In this document: piece by piece, positions 1-13,563 of the stretch
Position numbering within the stretch: position 1 is the first letter of the stretch
Layout of the letters: each line of letters opens with the position of its first letter
Assembly (NCBI GenBank): GCA_944470555.2
Contig: OX104127.1
Coordinates: 155,511,776 to 155,575,775, forward strand
Length of the DNA: 64,000 bases
Direction: 5' to 3'
DNA from: Heterobilharzia americana
Lineage: Eukaryota > Platyhelminthes > Trematoda > Strigeidida > Schistosomatidae
Notes under the pieces: model-generated
Database searches by the model: none
The model's input: only the letters and a program-made list of their open reading frames with translations
What the model was told of the DNA's origin: nothing
Program-made: the position numbers and the translations under genes

Positions 1-156
1 AGAGTTTGAGCAAGTTAGATGACAGTCATCATAAAAAAACTCGGTTTTTTCATTCATCTCATGTTTTTTTCAGTTCTAGCGTATTGGTTGCTTTTTGTAA
101 GATGATCTTATTTTTCTTTCGTTCTTTATTGAGCCACATTTACATTTTCATTCCAG

Positions 157-401
157 GAAAATCCCCATTTCTGACGACAGCTACGTGGGGAACTGCTCTG
201 ACGATTGCATATTTGGAGTACTTTATGCCGGAGAAGAAGAATGAATGGTGTTTGTTAGTTGATAAGGCACGAAACTGGCTTTGTAGCGAAATACTAAGTC
301 AACAAGTGGATTCGAGTAAGTCACGTGAGGTGTGCGATGAGCTCATTAAGAAGGCCAAAGACGCTTTGACCAAACTGCTGAAACAAGAGCCAGCTATTTA
401 G
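157..401 (+). CDS. Terminal coding exon of an unassigned protein (gene enters from the left edge)
   Basis: An open frame ends at TAG 399-401. A splice acceptor (pyrimidine-rich, ending TTCCAG at 151-156) precedes it, so the exon probably starts at 157; the open frame continues upstream to base 6 but that part is low-complexity F/S/H-rich sequence and is probably intron. The 80-odd residues are amphipathic helix-like: a WGTALTIAYLEYF segment, then NEWCLLVDKARNWL, then a Lys/Glu-rich tail. The W-x-T-A-L-x-I-A-x-L plus EW-x-L-x-x-K-A-x-x-WL pattern recalls the C-terminal tail of VIT/VWA-domain proteins (VWA5A-like), but this is a weak memory-based match. Nothing upstream is in the window. Confidence 0.5.
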
Positions 402-1014
402 TCTCGCCAACAAACTCCAACAATTATTTTGTGTGATTTCTCTCCCGATACTTCTTTTTATTTTCTTATCTGAAATCATGTACCATATTTTGAAATGCTT
501 GATTTTGGAAGTCATTTATTTTTTTTGCTATTCTCTGATCATCATATGGCTGATTAAGTTAACGTGAACAATAGAATTTGTTTAACTTTGTGTACATTTA
601 TCATCGTTAGGTAGATGGTCTCAGGAGTTACTTATTCCTGTGTGTGTCAGAATGACTTTTCCGAATGATGTTGTGCCACACATTGACGATGAAGTAAGTG
701 AAGTGTGCACAAGGATGTTAATTAATTGAATGACGCTCACTAGTTCCAAGGTTTTTTCTATTCGGTATTTTAACCACACGTTTCACCGTTGGAATTCGCG
801 AGTTGATTTTTCGGTATTCTAACTCCATTGACTGCAGCAAATATGTTTCACTGACAAAGTTAACGTAAAACCTCGCTTTAGAAGATACGAAGCAGTGAAT
901 ACATCTGCGCCATGGTGACTAGTTTCTAGCTATGTCAACCATTGATTACGTTCATCACGTCGACCTCAACCAGACATATGAGAGAATAATGTTTATTTGT
1001 TCCACGTGTATTGT

Positions 1015-1031
1015 TGTGTGTGTGTGTGTGT
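1015..1031. repeat. (TG)n microsatellite
   Basis: About eight uninterrupted TG units. Confidence 0.85.
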
Positions 1032-4000
1032 ATGTAGTGCTGTCAGTAGTTAGAACAATGAAGTTAAAGATTAGTTCAGTGAAGAGGTTTTTACGATGAC
1101 TTCATTCTGGAAGCTATACAGTCGTGAGTACGTAAGCTTTTTCCAGTAAAAATGTCCAACTTTTTAGTTGTTCATAGTAAGTTACTTTATTGTATTTAGA
1201 GGATATTGTAACAAACCGGATAACATTTTATAAGTCAGGGATAATAAAAGTAGCTGATGGCAATGAATATTAATCACAATTTAATAACTGAATGAAGATA
1301 ATCTTTTGCTGGCCATGAGTTGAGTGACATGATGAAATACTTGGACAATGAATGGTTATCCGAAGTGCTCAGGAACACATAAGAGGTAAATAGTAAGGAT
1401 TTGAAAGGAATAGACGTTGAAGAAGTCTCATTTGTATGTCAAGCTCTATATTCTCTATGTGGATAAAAAGGGCTTGAACAATAGAAAGCTGTCTACTTGG
1501 CAATAGCACTATGTTTGCTTACTTTAAGTTGTTCAAGTAGATTGTATCACAAAGTCCTTTAAGATGTTGACGACTGCTTTTCCAAGACTTTACATATAGA
1601 AATACTCCCATGAAATTACTGCATCTGTATTGTTTCATCTCTTGACTAGTTTCTTATGACTTGAAGATAAGATGTCATCGGTGAGCGATTGAAAGTATTT
1701 CTACAGCTGCCAGTCAGTTTGCAGATGATGGCCGTTATGAATTTTAGGAGATAAAGTCACTGTGACAGACCACTTGACTGTCTAATTACAATGAGATGAG
1801 TGTTAAATTTGACTAATGAAATGACCCCACGTGATAGATCCATCAATGTAATTGAGTTGGCGCCAGAAGAGAGTGAAGTGAGTTGAATACGGGTAAAGTG
1901 ACTCAGTGAGGCATATAGGTTGTAACCTTTGACCCTAGACTGTCTTCTGTATTTGCTGCTCAGTACCTGTTTGTAATTGTTTTCACTTGATTCTTGAAGT
2001 GATCTGAATTCAGCAGTGTCTGAAATTCGGGGTATTATTCTGTCGACTGAAAAACTAGATTATGGTGTATTAGAATGTTAGTCACACTGTTTTAGAGTGA
2101 TTAGTGAGCATGATTGTGTGAAATTTAAACTTCCTGTGCCATGTATTGACAAGAGTGTTTATGACTGTACTTCGGAGAATCGCTTTGTGTTGAATTGAAT
2201 GGCTGGAGTTTAGATAGCAGATATTCGACATCCTTACCAAATTCCAAACAGCCGTAGTGAAACTGTCGGCAGTGAACGTAGTTCGAGATGAGATTCCTTC
2301 TTGATTTGTACCAGAAAGGTTGTTTCATATCCTAGCGTTACCTGGAACTGTGAAACAATAAAGAACTTACTGAATACAAATGATGATCCATCGTAGAATT
2401 TGGTTTATATGTCGTTGGTCGATTCAACGCACTACAATGAGTCGACCCGTCTTATTTTCGCCTGCTTATTCTAGAAAAGTGGAATTTTTCTCATTAAAAT
2501 TGGTTCCACTGAAAGAGTTTTTATTTCACACCGTATAGTTCAGCAGCCATTATTCTTTCCAACTTTTCAATAAATCAGTAGTTGATAGACAGCCTTCATT
2601 GAACTAGATGATTTGTCTGTATCACAGTATGTTGAAGTGTAACTTTAATATGATGACAAGAATTTCTGACAATTTATCAGATTTTCCCAGTGACTACAGA
2701 GTGCTTGATAATCAGCATAGATTTCTGCATCTATCAAGTTGAGCTTTAGTTGCTTACTGGCTGATGAACGTTAGCTTCGGACATTCAGGAGTTTTGAAAA
2801 GCGTTTTCCTTGGTTTACTATGAATTCATGAATATGAAGGGGATTTTCGTATATCTTTTTTGATGACTGCAATGCTTTGATTCTACTACTGACTCCTGAT
2901 TGTTAAGAAACTGTAAGCTGCTGGTTGCATTTCATTTATTCTCATATAATTGACTTCACTGTTATGTCTAAAGGCCGCTTTAAGGCATCACCTACGGAAG
3001 CAGACTGTGAAAATCTCAGGCAGATATCCGTTAAAAACATTCTACTTCATCAAATTGTTGTTTTATCTGTTAAAATTCAAGTTTTTTTTTTTATAACATT
3101 TGCTTCGTGTCACCACTTTTGTGTTATAAGTCGTCATCAGTTTTATCCGTGCATAACATTATACCCCTGCTACTGAATTCACTCAGTACTAAATCCGCCC
3201 AACAACTTTGCGTTACAAGGGTTAACTGCATTACCGCTGAACTTTTATTTGTGTTCACCTTGATAAGGGCAAACCTTATTTTTAATGTGCAGGAAAGGTG
3301 AAATATGAAACCTGTGCTGTCACAAATTAGGTCGGTTGCGGCGTGTAAATGTGTGTAATTGTTTTCTAAAGTGTATATATGTACGCAGCCACAGTCCTAT
3401 CGTGTTCGAGATTGATAATGAAAGTCGCTGAACACTCTTAGTTGTGAGGCTAAATATATGAATGCAGAATGTCTTTCTAGACATCTCCCTTCTTAATTTC
3501 TGCGCTTCCAAACTGAGAGAAATACTCAGGAGTTATATAATAATATGCAGCCTTCCGAAGAACCTCATGTGTTATGTAGACTGAATTGTCAAAAGTACTC
3601 CATATGTGACAACCATAAAATTCAAATCATCATATAACGCAGCTGTTATGAATCTATCCCAAGTTCATCTTCACGATGACGATGATATCTTATGGACTAT
3701 CTTAGGATGAATCTCTCTTCTGACATTAGTGCACCGTGCATAAAGTTTCTCGTGATGGAAATGGGACACTAGATACTGGCGACTGTAATTGACGACCCAA
3801 GTTACATCATATCTGTTTCATTGCCTGAGTAGTGACAATCCTCACCGTAATGCTGAGCCGAGCTTATCTTTTCACGAGACTCGGACCGAGCCAAGTGTGT
3901 TTGCGCTGAGCACTTAAACAATGCGATGCTCAACATGAAAGTGAAAGGTAGTTCCAATGGTTATTATGACAGAATAACACTCTGAGTTCCCCATAGCATT

Positions 4001-4214
4001 TTCATCAAGCGAAGACGAACAAACTTTGCAGAGTAAATTGAGCTCATTTTTATTTATTTCGCAGCCTCTTTTCGGCTGCGAACAGCCTGGAATTAGCTCA
4101 GAATTAATATGCGACAAAGCCAGCTAAGTACTTGTTTGTTGGATAACACAAGGCAAATGTTTACATTTAGCGGGGTACATACAACAGGCAGGAGAGATGA
4201 ATGCGGGTAATAAT

Positions 4215-4355
4215 TTGTTGGTGGAGGCTAGTTAGGTGATCAAGGACTTGCCAGCTGGATGCACCTGCATCCCAGTGAGTGGTGATGTTCCCACTGGGAG
4301 TCGAACCCAGCACCTATCGCTTCAAACTCTACTGAGACCAGACAGTCACCTCTTG
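4215..4355 (-). mobile_element. Degenerate tRNA-derived hammerhead-type SINE (Sm-alpha-like)
   Basis: Read on -, this has a pol III A-box-like segment, a B-box (GGTTCGACTCC) and then a GTGGGAAC...CACTGGGATGCAGGTGCATCCAG stretch (continuous in the genome) that parallels the region leading into the ribozyme of the better copies at 42.1 and 57.3 kb. The catalytic CTGATGAG is decayed to CTGGCAAG and the rest is lost, so it should be inactive. It is the oldest-looking copy of this family here. Confidence 0.6.
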
Positions 4356-5919
4356 TGTAACGGATATCAGTTCTTATTTATCGGTACTCGTAGTTCCCTG
4401 TTTTGATATGGCATCTAATTGATCGACCTCTGTCGACATATGGTCTACCACGTGAATGTTTATCATGTTATAATTTCTTGGTCGTGTCTAGAGACGCAGG
4501 AATGCGAATGGTGGAGATTAAGACTGATTATTCCGCCGTAACAGTAAAGACGATCCTGGAGTTTTAACAACAGACGTAAGAAATAATGCTAACAAGAATA
4601 AATTAAACATGGATATCACAAAAAGCAGTTATCATATTACTAACGGATAAATCACACAGAGTAACAAGCTGCTCAATGTTGAACTACGTAAGATGTCTAA
4701 AACACAGAAGGTAAGAACGAAAAGGATAGGCATGAAGGCCAGGAATACTTGATGCATCAGATAGGGAACCACAGATAATCACTAGAATGCGTACAAACGA
4801 TACCACATGGAATCTCAACCATTCAGTACGCCTAAAACGAATATCTGAATTACTTCGCTAAGGCTAAAACCAAGATTTTTGGAAACAACGACTTTCTCTC
4901 CCAGTGACAACAGCACGTAACTGGCAATCGAGTAGTTCCAAATGCAGTTGAATATATACAGTTTGAAATTCTCAACCAACAAGTTGAGAAACTGATGATT
5001 TTGTGAACACGTCATAAATGAATAAAGTAGGTGCCCGCACATGGTTTCCATGGGAAACACCTTCAGGGAAGTGTGTGTTTGATGAAGAGAAGTTAGTTTG
5101 ATAAAAACCATGCTACTAATTACCAGAGCTTTCGAAACCTATTCCGAACTCAACATTCTAAACTCAATAAAAGTTATAGCTTGATGTCGATAACCCAGTG
5201 ATTCGAAGACATCAGACAATTCCATATATTTGACCAGTTTCATGTGCTTTGCATTCTCTCCATTGTTTGGTGATAAGGCCGAGTTAGTCACCCTGAGTCT
5301 CCGTTGCTTGATCTTAGGCGTGGTGAGAATAATTGTATAGTTGGTGAAACAGACTGACGTGTAACACGCACTTAGTTCTGTTATTTCGACTCATTTTATT
5401 CTTGCCAATTTATTATCTTTCATAGTGAACATGATTTGATGGGTGATATGAATTTCTAGGGTAGGCGAACAGGTGAAAATTCGATGAGAGAGACGACAAT
5501 GATGCCGTATGACATCATTTGATATATCCCAATTGCATAGGTGACATGAAATAGGTGACGGAACTCATTGATTTCAGAGCTGATGATTCGTCGTGAAATT
5601 TACTTGAGTAATAATCTGGATGTAACCATTCCTTGTCATATAGTGAACAAGGTGGAAGCTGATATGGAATGCAAAACTAAATATTTGTTAGTATTAGAAT
5701 ACAACCTTAGCATTTTTGAATAAGGTATTCTACGTGAATGAGTGCCAATGTAACATTAAAATAGATGATGTACTTGTGTGGATGAATAAAATGTGCACAA
5801 CACACAGTGAGTTATAAATGTACATGAAAGGCATTCAAAGTCTGTAATGATGAGCAACGCAGTTCATATGATTATTATTAGTCGTATGATTATTACTCTT
5901 CAATGGTGTGTGGCAGTAA

Positions 5920-5945
5920 TTAACGCGTGTTTAACCACGCGTTAA
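5920..5945. repeat. Perfect 10-bp hairpin
   Basis: TTAACGCGTG at 5920-5929 is perfectly complementary to CACGCGTTAA at 5936-5945 with a 6-nt loop. The stem holds an ACGCGT core, CpG-rich in an AT-rich setting. No gene is next to it. Confidence 0.7.
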
Positions 5946-6494
5946 GACTGAGACTGATCATAGGATGATACTATCAAATATCTTCTGAGTGAGTTGTCTT
6001 CTCAATTATATATACTGTGTCTGACTGGAATCCACTTAGTTTTGTAAGTCGATTTTTTTATACAAGGTATATGAATTGAATTTCAAGGTTCAGTGGACTC
6101 ATTGAAGCGAAATGCTTTGCAGAAAAGAATTAAATCTAGCCTTCTTTTGCTAGCTAATAATGGATTTTAGGTGGTATAGAAACCTGGTATTAGCGTTAGG
6201 TTCAAAGTAAATTGCTGTGCAGTGGAGTGTTCGTCCGCTTTTAACTTACTACTTCTTTGTGACATAGGCTTTATATCGTTGCCTGTATCAAAACCCACTA
6301 CAACCAACCCCATTAATAATAGAGTAGAAGTCATGATAATAATAATAACTCATTTTGAATAATGGATCATAAAGCAGATGCCGTTTTTACGGGCAACACT
6401 TAAATGTTATTGTTTCCAGTGAAGCGATGAAAGTTTAAAAATAATAAATCATCAAGCCTTATGCAGTCTTCCAGAGTAGGCAATGGTTTGGATA

Positions 6495-7260
6495 TTACTG
6501 GCCGCGCGTCATTCGCAGTCGTTCTGTTATGCTACATTTACAACCCCTGACAGTTCTCCACCTGTGTATGCCCGCCGTATCTCTTTTCATCGAGTGCTCA
6601 CCATCCAGTGAGTAGGATTCTGCAATCATCCCCAGGCATTTAACCTGGGAAGTCCCATTCATGATAAGCACACTCAAAGAAGGATTCTTGCCTTTAAGGC
6701 CTGGATGTTTGCTGATTGGTTCCGATATCGGTGACATATCCGACGCACTGTACAACAACGTGCCTGTTCCTACACCCCCTCTTGGACCCGTCAGCCTCAC
6801 CGTGGTAGCACCTACGTTCACTTAAGGATACCTTTTTCCCTTGCCAAATGAGTTATGGATCCGATTACGTCAACTTCTCTGTCTCCTTCATGTTGTAAAG
6901 GGAGGCACCTTACTTTTCAATCCTTAAATTTAAGTCCCAGTTCAGAAATAGAAAACTTGATGGTATGATCCCTCATTAAACAAATACAATAGATGACATG
7001 CCCGTTAAGCGGAAAGTTCGAGGCTTGAGCTATCTGTCTCGCTGACGACTTAAGACTCACTAACCAGGTTTTTTGACATGCTGTGAGGTAAATTTAACCT
7101 TCTCCCGATAGTTCCTATGCTGAAGAAACATTTCCGTGGTGAGATACCTACCCTAGAGCATCCAAACACTAACAATAACATAGCACAGTTAAACCAAAAG
7201 ATCCGGAACAGATAGCCTGGACATGAAAAATGAATGCTGCGGAGTCCTATTCGAATCACA
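6495..7260 (-). pseudogene. LTR-retrotransposon gag/protease relic
   Basis: On -, a 108-codon frame (6495-6821) reads like a decayed retropepsin: LLYSASDMSPISEPI in place of the usual (L)LDTGSD-x-S-x-I core, followed by a PSLSVLIMNGTS segment resembling the protease flap region. Upstream on the same strand (7050-7259) RKCFFSIGTIGRRLNLPH resembles a broken CCHC zinc knuckle. Order knuckle-then-protease fits gag-pol of a Gypsy-like element. The active-site DTG is lost and the frames are broken. No LTRs were recognised. Confidence 0.35.
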
Positions 7261-7299
7261 GTCTCAAAACTCTCCGAACAGGTTCCAGGCTACCTTGAT

Positions 7300-9600
7300 A
7301 GGCATAAGTGACGTTAACACAGACCTCAGTAACTCAGCAAGTTCCAGTGCAGTTAAAATTACTAAGTTTAACACAATGCGAATTTAAGGCCTTACTCCAC
7401 TCGAGCAGATCGCACCCATCCCTCATCGTTTCGGTCTACACAAAGACACAGACAGAAGCGTAAAAGGCTGAAACTAAGCTATTTCATAACCTCAGAGGTT
7501 GTACAACGCTTTTAACAGTAACGAAACGTTATCACCTACGGTGCTCTTGAAGATGAGCAAAGATGTAATCTCAGACGCCTATGGCATATCAAAGGTTACT
7601 TGTGATTGTAGTCGAATTCAAAGCGCTGTTTACAGTATGCATGCACTATCCTACTCCAGATCACGCCATCTCTTGATTGCAAGCAGTCTATTTCAATGGT
7701 AAGCAGCACTAAACTTAAAAGTGTTTTTAAACATTAAAATGGCTCAGGATAGAGGAAAATGTCAGATGCCAGGTTGTATTCAACAATAATGGATGCATTT
7801 GCATCGATTATTGAGTGACCCATCTAAAGATGTCTCGGCAAAATGCCCGACCCTAATATCCCTACACCGGGTGCTACCAAGTAGGAAAAATGAGATAACA
7901 TGGCATCGAAGAATCAATACAGTTCGGTAGTAAATGTGAAGTACACGTACGTATAGTACTCTGTCGGTTAGCACGAAAACCGAGGCGGAGAAACCACTCA
8001 CATAAATAGGCAAATAAATAAGTGTTTTATTCCCACATTAGTAGCTCAACATGAGAGAAGCCAGTTTAGAGGCATCGTCACATTGGTATACGTCAAAATA
8101 TCTGCAAGATTTTACAAGTCCTGAATGATACAGAGGGTATGTCATTAAACCCTATTAAAAACAGCAGAAGATCCTGCTAGTTGTGAAAAGAAACAGAAAA
8201 ATATCACCTCAGAGTATGCAGAGCGTTAAAGTTTAGATGGTAATAAATATTACCTTCATATAATGGGTTTAACATGAGAGATACCAGTTTACAAGCAACG
8301 TCACATTCATAATTTTTGAAAGTTTACAAACTGGTATTTAGTATTAAACAGTTCATATATCAAGTCATTGATGCGCATAATCTTATTAAAAGCTGCTGAA
8401 ATTCATGAGATGGGCATGGATTTTCATTTCCCATCACAGACAGGTACCACTATCAATAACAAAAGCGCCCAATGTTAGAAGTTTGCATTATAACCGGCTG
8501 ACGTTGTTAGTCCATCTGCATGGTGTGCTACTCGGTAATATAATCGTCCATTCATCAGTTAGTTTCGCTAACTACAAGAGACCTTTTATACTATTTTGGA
8601 GCGTTGGTAGACTACGCACAGTTGGGTGTGTCCACATCGAAGCTTTTCAAGTTCACCATGTTACGTTTAAGATTAATATAGATTAACTTCGCCACGAATA
8701 TTTGTTGTATTGGTTGGGAACAGGCGTTGAAACGGTCAGTAGTCCAAATGGCAGTATTTACTCAAAGACTTCGGGTATCTTTCGGACTGGCGTAGGCAGC
8801 ATCATTCGAGAAGTGTATTTGATACATATTAACTTTCATATGGAAAGATCACTTGGTGCTTAGTACTCGAAAGCATGTGGTGTAGAGCTACTGCAGTTAA
8901 GTCGCGATCAGAGCCAATATATAATTTGGTCGCCGGTTTAATCATCTGCTGGGAAAGTTTAGTCGGTTCGTCGCAATAAAAATCGTGGCCGGTAGGTGAG
9001 TTAATCGTGAAGATGGTCTAGAATTCGCGAGAGAACGGGAGCAGCCCAACAAATATTGGTGTCCATGAGCAGGTATTATTTCCACTAAGTAATTATGTTC
9101 AGATTCAGCATCAGATGTCATCGCGGAGCTGTTGCTGCAAATAGGAAAAGAAAGAAGAAATACGAGCGGATATGGGAAAGGAAATTACTACGATATCCAA
9201 CTTGGAGAAGAGCGAAGTCCCTATTACCTTTGACCTATTGGAACTTCATGCACATTTTCATGCATACATGTAGAGTCAGCTACATAGTTTTTCCATCATA
9301 AGGTTCTTAAAGGTTTCTATATTTGGGGTGTACCGTAATGGCTTTGAGAGGAAAACAGTATTCATTAAGTTCATTATACGGAGAGGAGCCAGTACTCGCA
9401 ACCCATTATTTAATCATAAAGCCATCAGCATTAAAGGAACTCAAGGACTTTAACAACTCTGATTCATACCTTTAGAGGTCTAAGTACGTTCACATTGGAC
9501 GCAATGGCTAGACCATTATAACGTGCCGATTGCTCCATTTTACTTCGCATTTCCGGATTTGGTATGAATGTCAGGAAATTTATGGATATCCATGAAAAAA
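7300..9600. other. Non-coding stretch, one internal tandem duplication
   Basis: No recognisable protein. A diverged direct duplication sits at about 8041-8400 (separate entry). Short frames at 7499-7702, 8405-8686 and 9095-9301 have no family resemblance. Confidence 0.4.
8041..8400. repeat. Diverged tandem duplication, period about 223 bp
   Basis: The 38-nt segment at 8047-8084 (AACATGAGAGA...CGTCACATT) recurs at 8270-8307 with a handful of changes. A second pair of matching stretches follows each copy (ATTAAAA plus GCAGCAGA / GCTGCTGA), so a block of over 100 bp was duplicated and has since drifted. Confidence 0.5.
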
Positions 9601-9605
9601 AGGAA

Positions 9606-11580
9606 TTAGTTGAGTAGACTGTGAAACTGAAGTGGGGACATGCAAGTGCGAATACAATGTGGGAGCCTATTGCATAACTTTCTGTACTGCATCATAAAGC
9701 AGCATGATCGAAGTTTAAGGCGGTGTTTTTCGACGGATACAGTGCATTCACGATTGCGAAGACTGTATGGGGACGTAGAGTTAAAAGTAGGAGAGCAACA
9801 AGCATGCATAATGCCACGCAAAGAGCGGAAAAATAGGTTAAGTCTGAGCTTAAGGGGACTTAGCTAATGTGGGTCAGTTTTTAGTTTCGCACACCTTCCC
9901 TCGTAATCAAGTTCTTCCTGACGGCGCGGTACACAGCGGGCAAACCTCCTTTGAATATTCTTAATTTGTATCCTATCCGAAGCATAATAATGATATATTT
10001 CATGCAACATAAGTTACGTGAATACAAACCAGTTTACATGTTTCATCATTCTGATACTGAGAGATGACTGTTATGTACAATGTTAAGCTATAAATTAGGT
10101 GCCGTTATTCACGGCACATAAAAGGTACTTCCGGAGAAAGAACGCTAATGCTTCGCATACAGCAAGGAATAAAACAGATAAACACCAACATTGTTCGTCA
10201 TACTTAAGCAAGCCCAGATCGAAAATAGAAATTATTCGGCTATTGTTTGGATTTCCCAATATTCTTGAAGTTAGGGTGGGTAGTTACAGCTGTGACCTTG
10301 TGTCGTGTGCGTTCATAAAGTTTCGGTGGCATAGTGCACACTGACAAATGCGATTACTAGGATCCCATATGGACGAAGGACTGGTTAGGTGGACCTGAAA
10401 AATGAAAAACTAAAGCGAGCGGCGGTCAAAATTCGAAACATGAGCACAAAAATACCGCGCGGAAGTATATCATACATACTGCTGAAGATGACTGAACCAT
10501 ACTCAAGTACTGGGCAGATCATTACTTTGAGTAAAGCAGTCTAGCCTCAGGATTATATACGTGTTTAAGTATAAGGCCAAATGAGCGACGGCACTTGGAT
10601 ACGGGGGACTGGACATACTCTGCAAACGATTAGCTCCGAGAATATCTGATACCTAAATCACATACTGAGTTATATGATTGCAGTACAGAATCACTAAGGT
10701 GTTAACTGACGTTTGAGTAGGAATTATTGGAACAGAGAATTCCGCATTTACTGGGTTAAGTGGGAGTTTCCATGTTTCACTCCAAGCGAACAAATGCGTC
10801 AGGTCTTCCTGGGTTCTAGCAAAACTCTCACTTTGTGATGTATGAAGGAAGCTTTATACAATTTCTAAGTCATCACCAAACAGGCAGAACCTGCCATGTT
10901 TTATTACGTTAGAAATATCATCATCGTAAAGGAGGAAGAGTAAGTGCCCCGACACACTGATTTGAGTGACACCACTCAAACTATGCTTCGGAGAGGAGTA
11001 AGTGTGACTTAACTTTACTACTTGAGTACGCTGTCTAGGGAATGGGCTTATACAAGATAATAGAGTGCCACTAATTCCAAGTGACCCGAGCTTCAGAATT
11101 AACCGATTATGACGCGCTTTATCAAATGTTTTTTGAAGTCAGAAAATGGAGCATTCACGAAAAGATCATCTCGTTTGCAGGTGGCCTCCCCGAAATAATC
11201 CAGTAAGCAAGTACTGCATGAACGACCGTTTAAGAATCCATGCTACATAGGGGAAAGTAGCCGATGCGCAACCACCTTCTTCATAATGCCATAGGCTACG
11301 GATGTAATATTTGTGGGACAATGGTTTTGAATACCTGACGACGGGGCAGATTTACACGTGAGAGATATGTATGACAGCTCCCAGCAGTCAGGGTAGCATG
11401 CAGCGGTAGAAGACATTGAAAATAGCCTCGCAAGCATCAGTGGTATGTCTTCACCACCTCTTTTTAGGGGGACGGATGGGATCCCATCGCTCCGGCAGTA
11501 TATGCGTCCTCTATCAAAGCGACTGCATCAGTTATCTTTTTCTGTGTGAAGAAAACACTGCTTAGCGAGTTTCAGTTTAA
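9606..11580 (-). mobile_element. CR1-like non-LTR retrotransposon relic (RT region)
   Basis: Read right to left on -: an RT opening (GAMGSHPSPLKRGGEDIPL, then ARLFSMS...LSYISL) near 11560-11300; NITSVAYGIMKKVVAHRLL at 11243-11330, the usual fingers segment; FGDDLEIV near 10890 in the place of the YADD/FADD catalytic box, followed by a W-x-KLPLNP segment; and a tail at 9606-9821 with SLRNRE... and LCNRLP like the SLR-R...LWN-LP tail of CR1/Jockey proteins. Many stops and shifts make it dead. It is related to the copy at 16.5-21.0 kb. Confidence 0.6.
9961..10500. repeat. Dispersed repeat, second copy at 22500-22960
   Basis: About 450-540 bp shared with 22500-22960 in the same orientation. Landmarks common to both are ATATATTTCATGCAACA, AATACAAACCAGTTTACA, ATGTACAATGTTA, CAATATTCTTGAAG and ACTGACAAATGCGATT (GACGAATGCGATT in the other). 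Identity looks like 75-80% with indels. It may be a 3' part of the minus-strand CR1-like elements or an independent element. Confidence 0.6.
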
Positions 11581-12517
11581 GTCTCCTCCTTCAGAGTGGT
11601 TCTAACCCGAGCATATTACATCTGGATGTGTAGTCTAGACTGAAGTCTGCTCTTAATGTTCTGAAGGTGAAGTAACGTTGTGCCCCCTTGAATTTCATTT
11701 TGTCACTTCCACGAAGGCCACTGAGAGTAAACGGACAGTATTCTAAAAGTAGGTCAGTGCAAACTTTACAGGGTAGAACCCGCTACCCAGCGCTACCGGA
11801 GTTACGAATGACGCTCCCGAAGACTTGTATCTGATATTAGCTATTTGTCCCGAGAGTATCAAGCCTCTGGAATATCTGATGCCCAGATCTAGGGCAGAAG
11901 AGCTTCCAAGTAGCTGTTTTCGGCATTCTTGAGGGTCAGCTCATGGTTGTCGTTGCCTGTCCTTGTCATTACTGAATTCAAGGTGGGATTCAGAACACCT
12001 TGACGCAAGTTGACCTAGTTACTGTCGGGCAGCATTCACATTATTACGTAGTTCGTGAGACTGACAAGTGTACACGGCCTCCAAGTCATCGGCGCATAGG
12101 AATGTTTTACCTTCGCTGAAGCAGTTACACACTGTTAATATAAATTATAAAATTATAAATTATGAACAACAAAGGCCCAAAGACACAACCCCGTATAACT
12201 CCGCTAGTTATATGTTTATGTTCAGGCTGAACAGATTGACTTTCATGATTTGGGCACGATCACTAAGAAATGATTTTATCCGACTAAGTAAGGGGTCGCG
12301 AATACCAATTGATCGTAGCCTACTGAAAAGCACATTATGAGACGCGTTATCAGATGGAATCTTCTGATGTTCTTAATAGAATTTAATGATTTCTCTTTTA
12401 TACTATTCAGGGACCGAATCTCACAGACTTCGCAACGGATATCGATGTGATAATGCCTGTAAACCGACTTCTGTCGTGTTAGATTACCAATATGAGAATA
12501 AAATATTTATTTATCAT

Positions 12518-13054
12518 CTATTGCCACCCATAGCAGTATATTGCATATCGAATGATGAGGACAATGAAGATGAAGATATGTTGGCATTCGATGAAGCTGT
12601 ACTGTCCATGGACGGCAAGCGAAACTGGAGTCAAATAATGGGATGGACGGCGGGGCGAATTTGGGTCTGGTGTTGTATGGCGTGCCGCTGAGTTTACCGA
12701 TTGTTTAGGTTTATAATGTTGTAAACTGTCATTTGAATAGATCAAGACAGAGATGCAATGCTTTCCAACTACTGTTGTCACAGTGAGATGGAGAATGTAT
12801 GGATTTTTACCATCAAACCATTCAGTGAGGTTGGGGCATCACATGAGGTCACTTTCGATCAGCTTCGTTTCTGGGTTGGTGGTTGTTAGAGATGGAACAG
12901 CCTGCACGTTTGGATGCAAACAGCCTTTATTGCCAACACTTATTTTTGCACTTCCAATTGAAGCCACGAAGTCTGAAGAAGTTGTAGCCTGGGACGAGTC
13001 ATCCAGCTTCTGGAGATTTCTCATTTCTAGGTGGTAAATGGTGGTAGTTCCCAC
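12518..13054 (-). pseudogene. Unidentified protein-like stretch, frameshifted
   Basis: Two frames on - (12839-13054, then 12518-12836 after a shift near 12838) read on with even composition: LEMRNLQKLDDSSQATTSSD, later KLIESDLM, then CPNLTEWFDGKNPYILHLTV. A shift with continuing sensible amino-acid composition suggests a decayed coding sequence. I do not recognise the family. It lies upstream (in its own sense) of the CR1-like relic at 9.6-11.6 kb and could be its ORF1/endonuclease part or an unrelated retrocopy. Confidence 0.3.
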
Positions 13055-13563
13055 GTGTTGAATGGAAGTTCGAAGTGTATCTCGATGCCTAGTGTGCGTT
13101 GGTATGGTCCACCATCATAACCTACATATTGGATGAGAAAGAGATACACGGATGCATGAGAAGTGAAGTTAGTCATCTTAAAACTTGGGGAAGCAATCTT
13201 GAAGACTAGAATATCTAGAAAGAACGCGAGGATTGAGGGGCTATAAAGCCTAATCTTCTACTTACAGAATACCTTTGAATTTTTATGCAGTACATTTCTC
13301 ACCTCCTAGTTTAAGCTGTGTTGCAAATGCCTAACGATGGTGGCCTTCCTTTGCATTTGAGTTCCAGTGAGAGCTTTGATATGCACACACAAGAATGAGG
13401 AAAGATGGTTACTTTAATCTCAAGAGAAGGGAGGCTTTAGGGTGTATATTCTGTCTAATGACCTCAGATAGAGACTTGGTTGGTGTCGAAAATGACATAC
13501 TCTCACTGCAGGGTACTGTGACAGAATCAATACCAACCAAGCTAAATATGGCCACTTGCGCAT

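Larger units (their letters stand above)
402..6480. other. Non-coding stretch with little recognisable content
   Basis: No frame longer than about 100 codons with a family resemblance. It holds a short TG microsatellite, an old SINE relic at 4215-4355 and a perfect hairpin at 5920-5945, listed separately. It could be the 3' flank of the gene ending at 401 or an intron of something larger. Confidence 0.5.

Noticed and set aside
6..156. Coding sequence upstream of 157 in the first open frame
   Set aside because: Low-complexity F/S/H-rich translation followed by a good pyrimidine tract and AG suggests intron.
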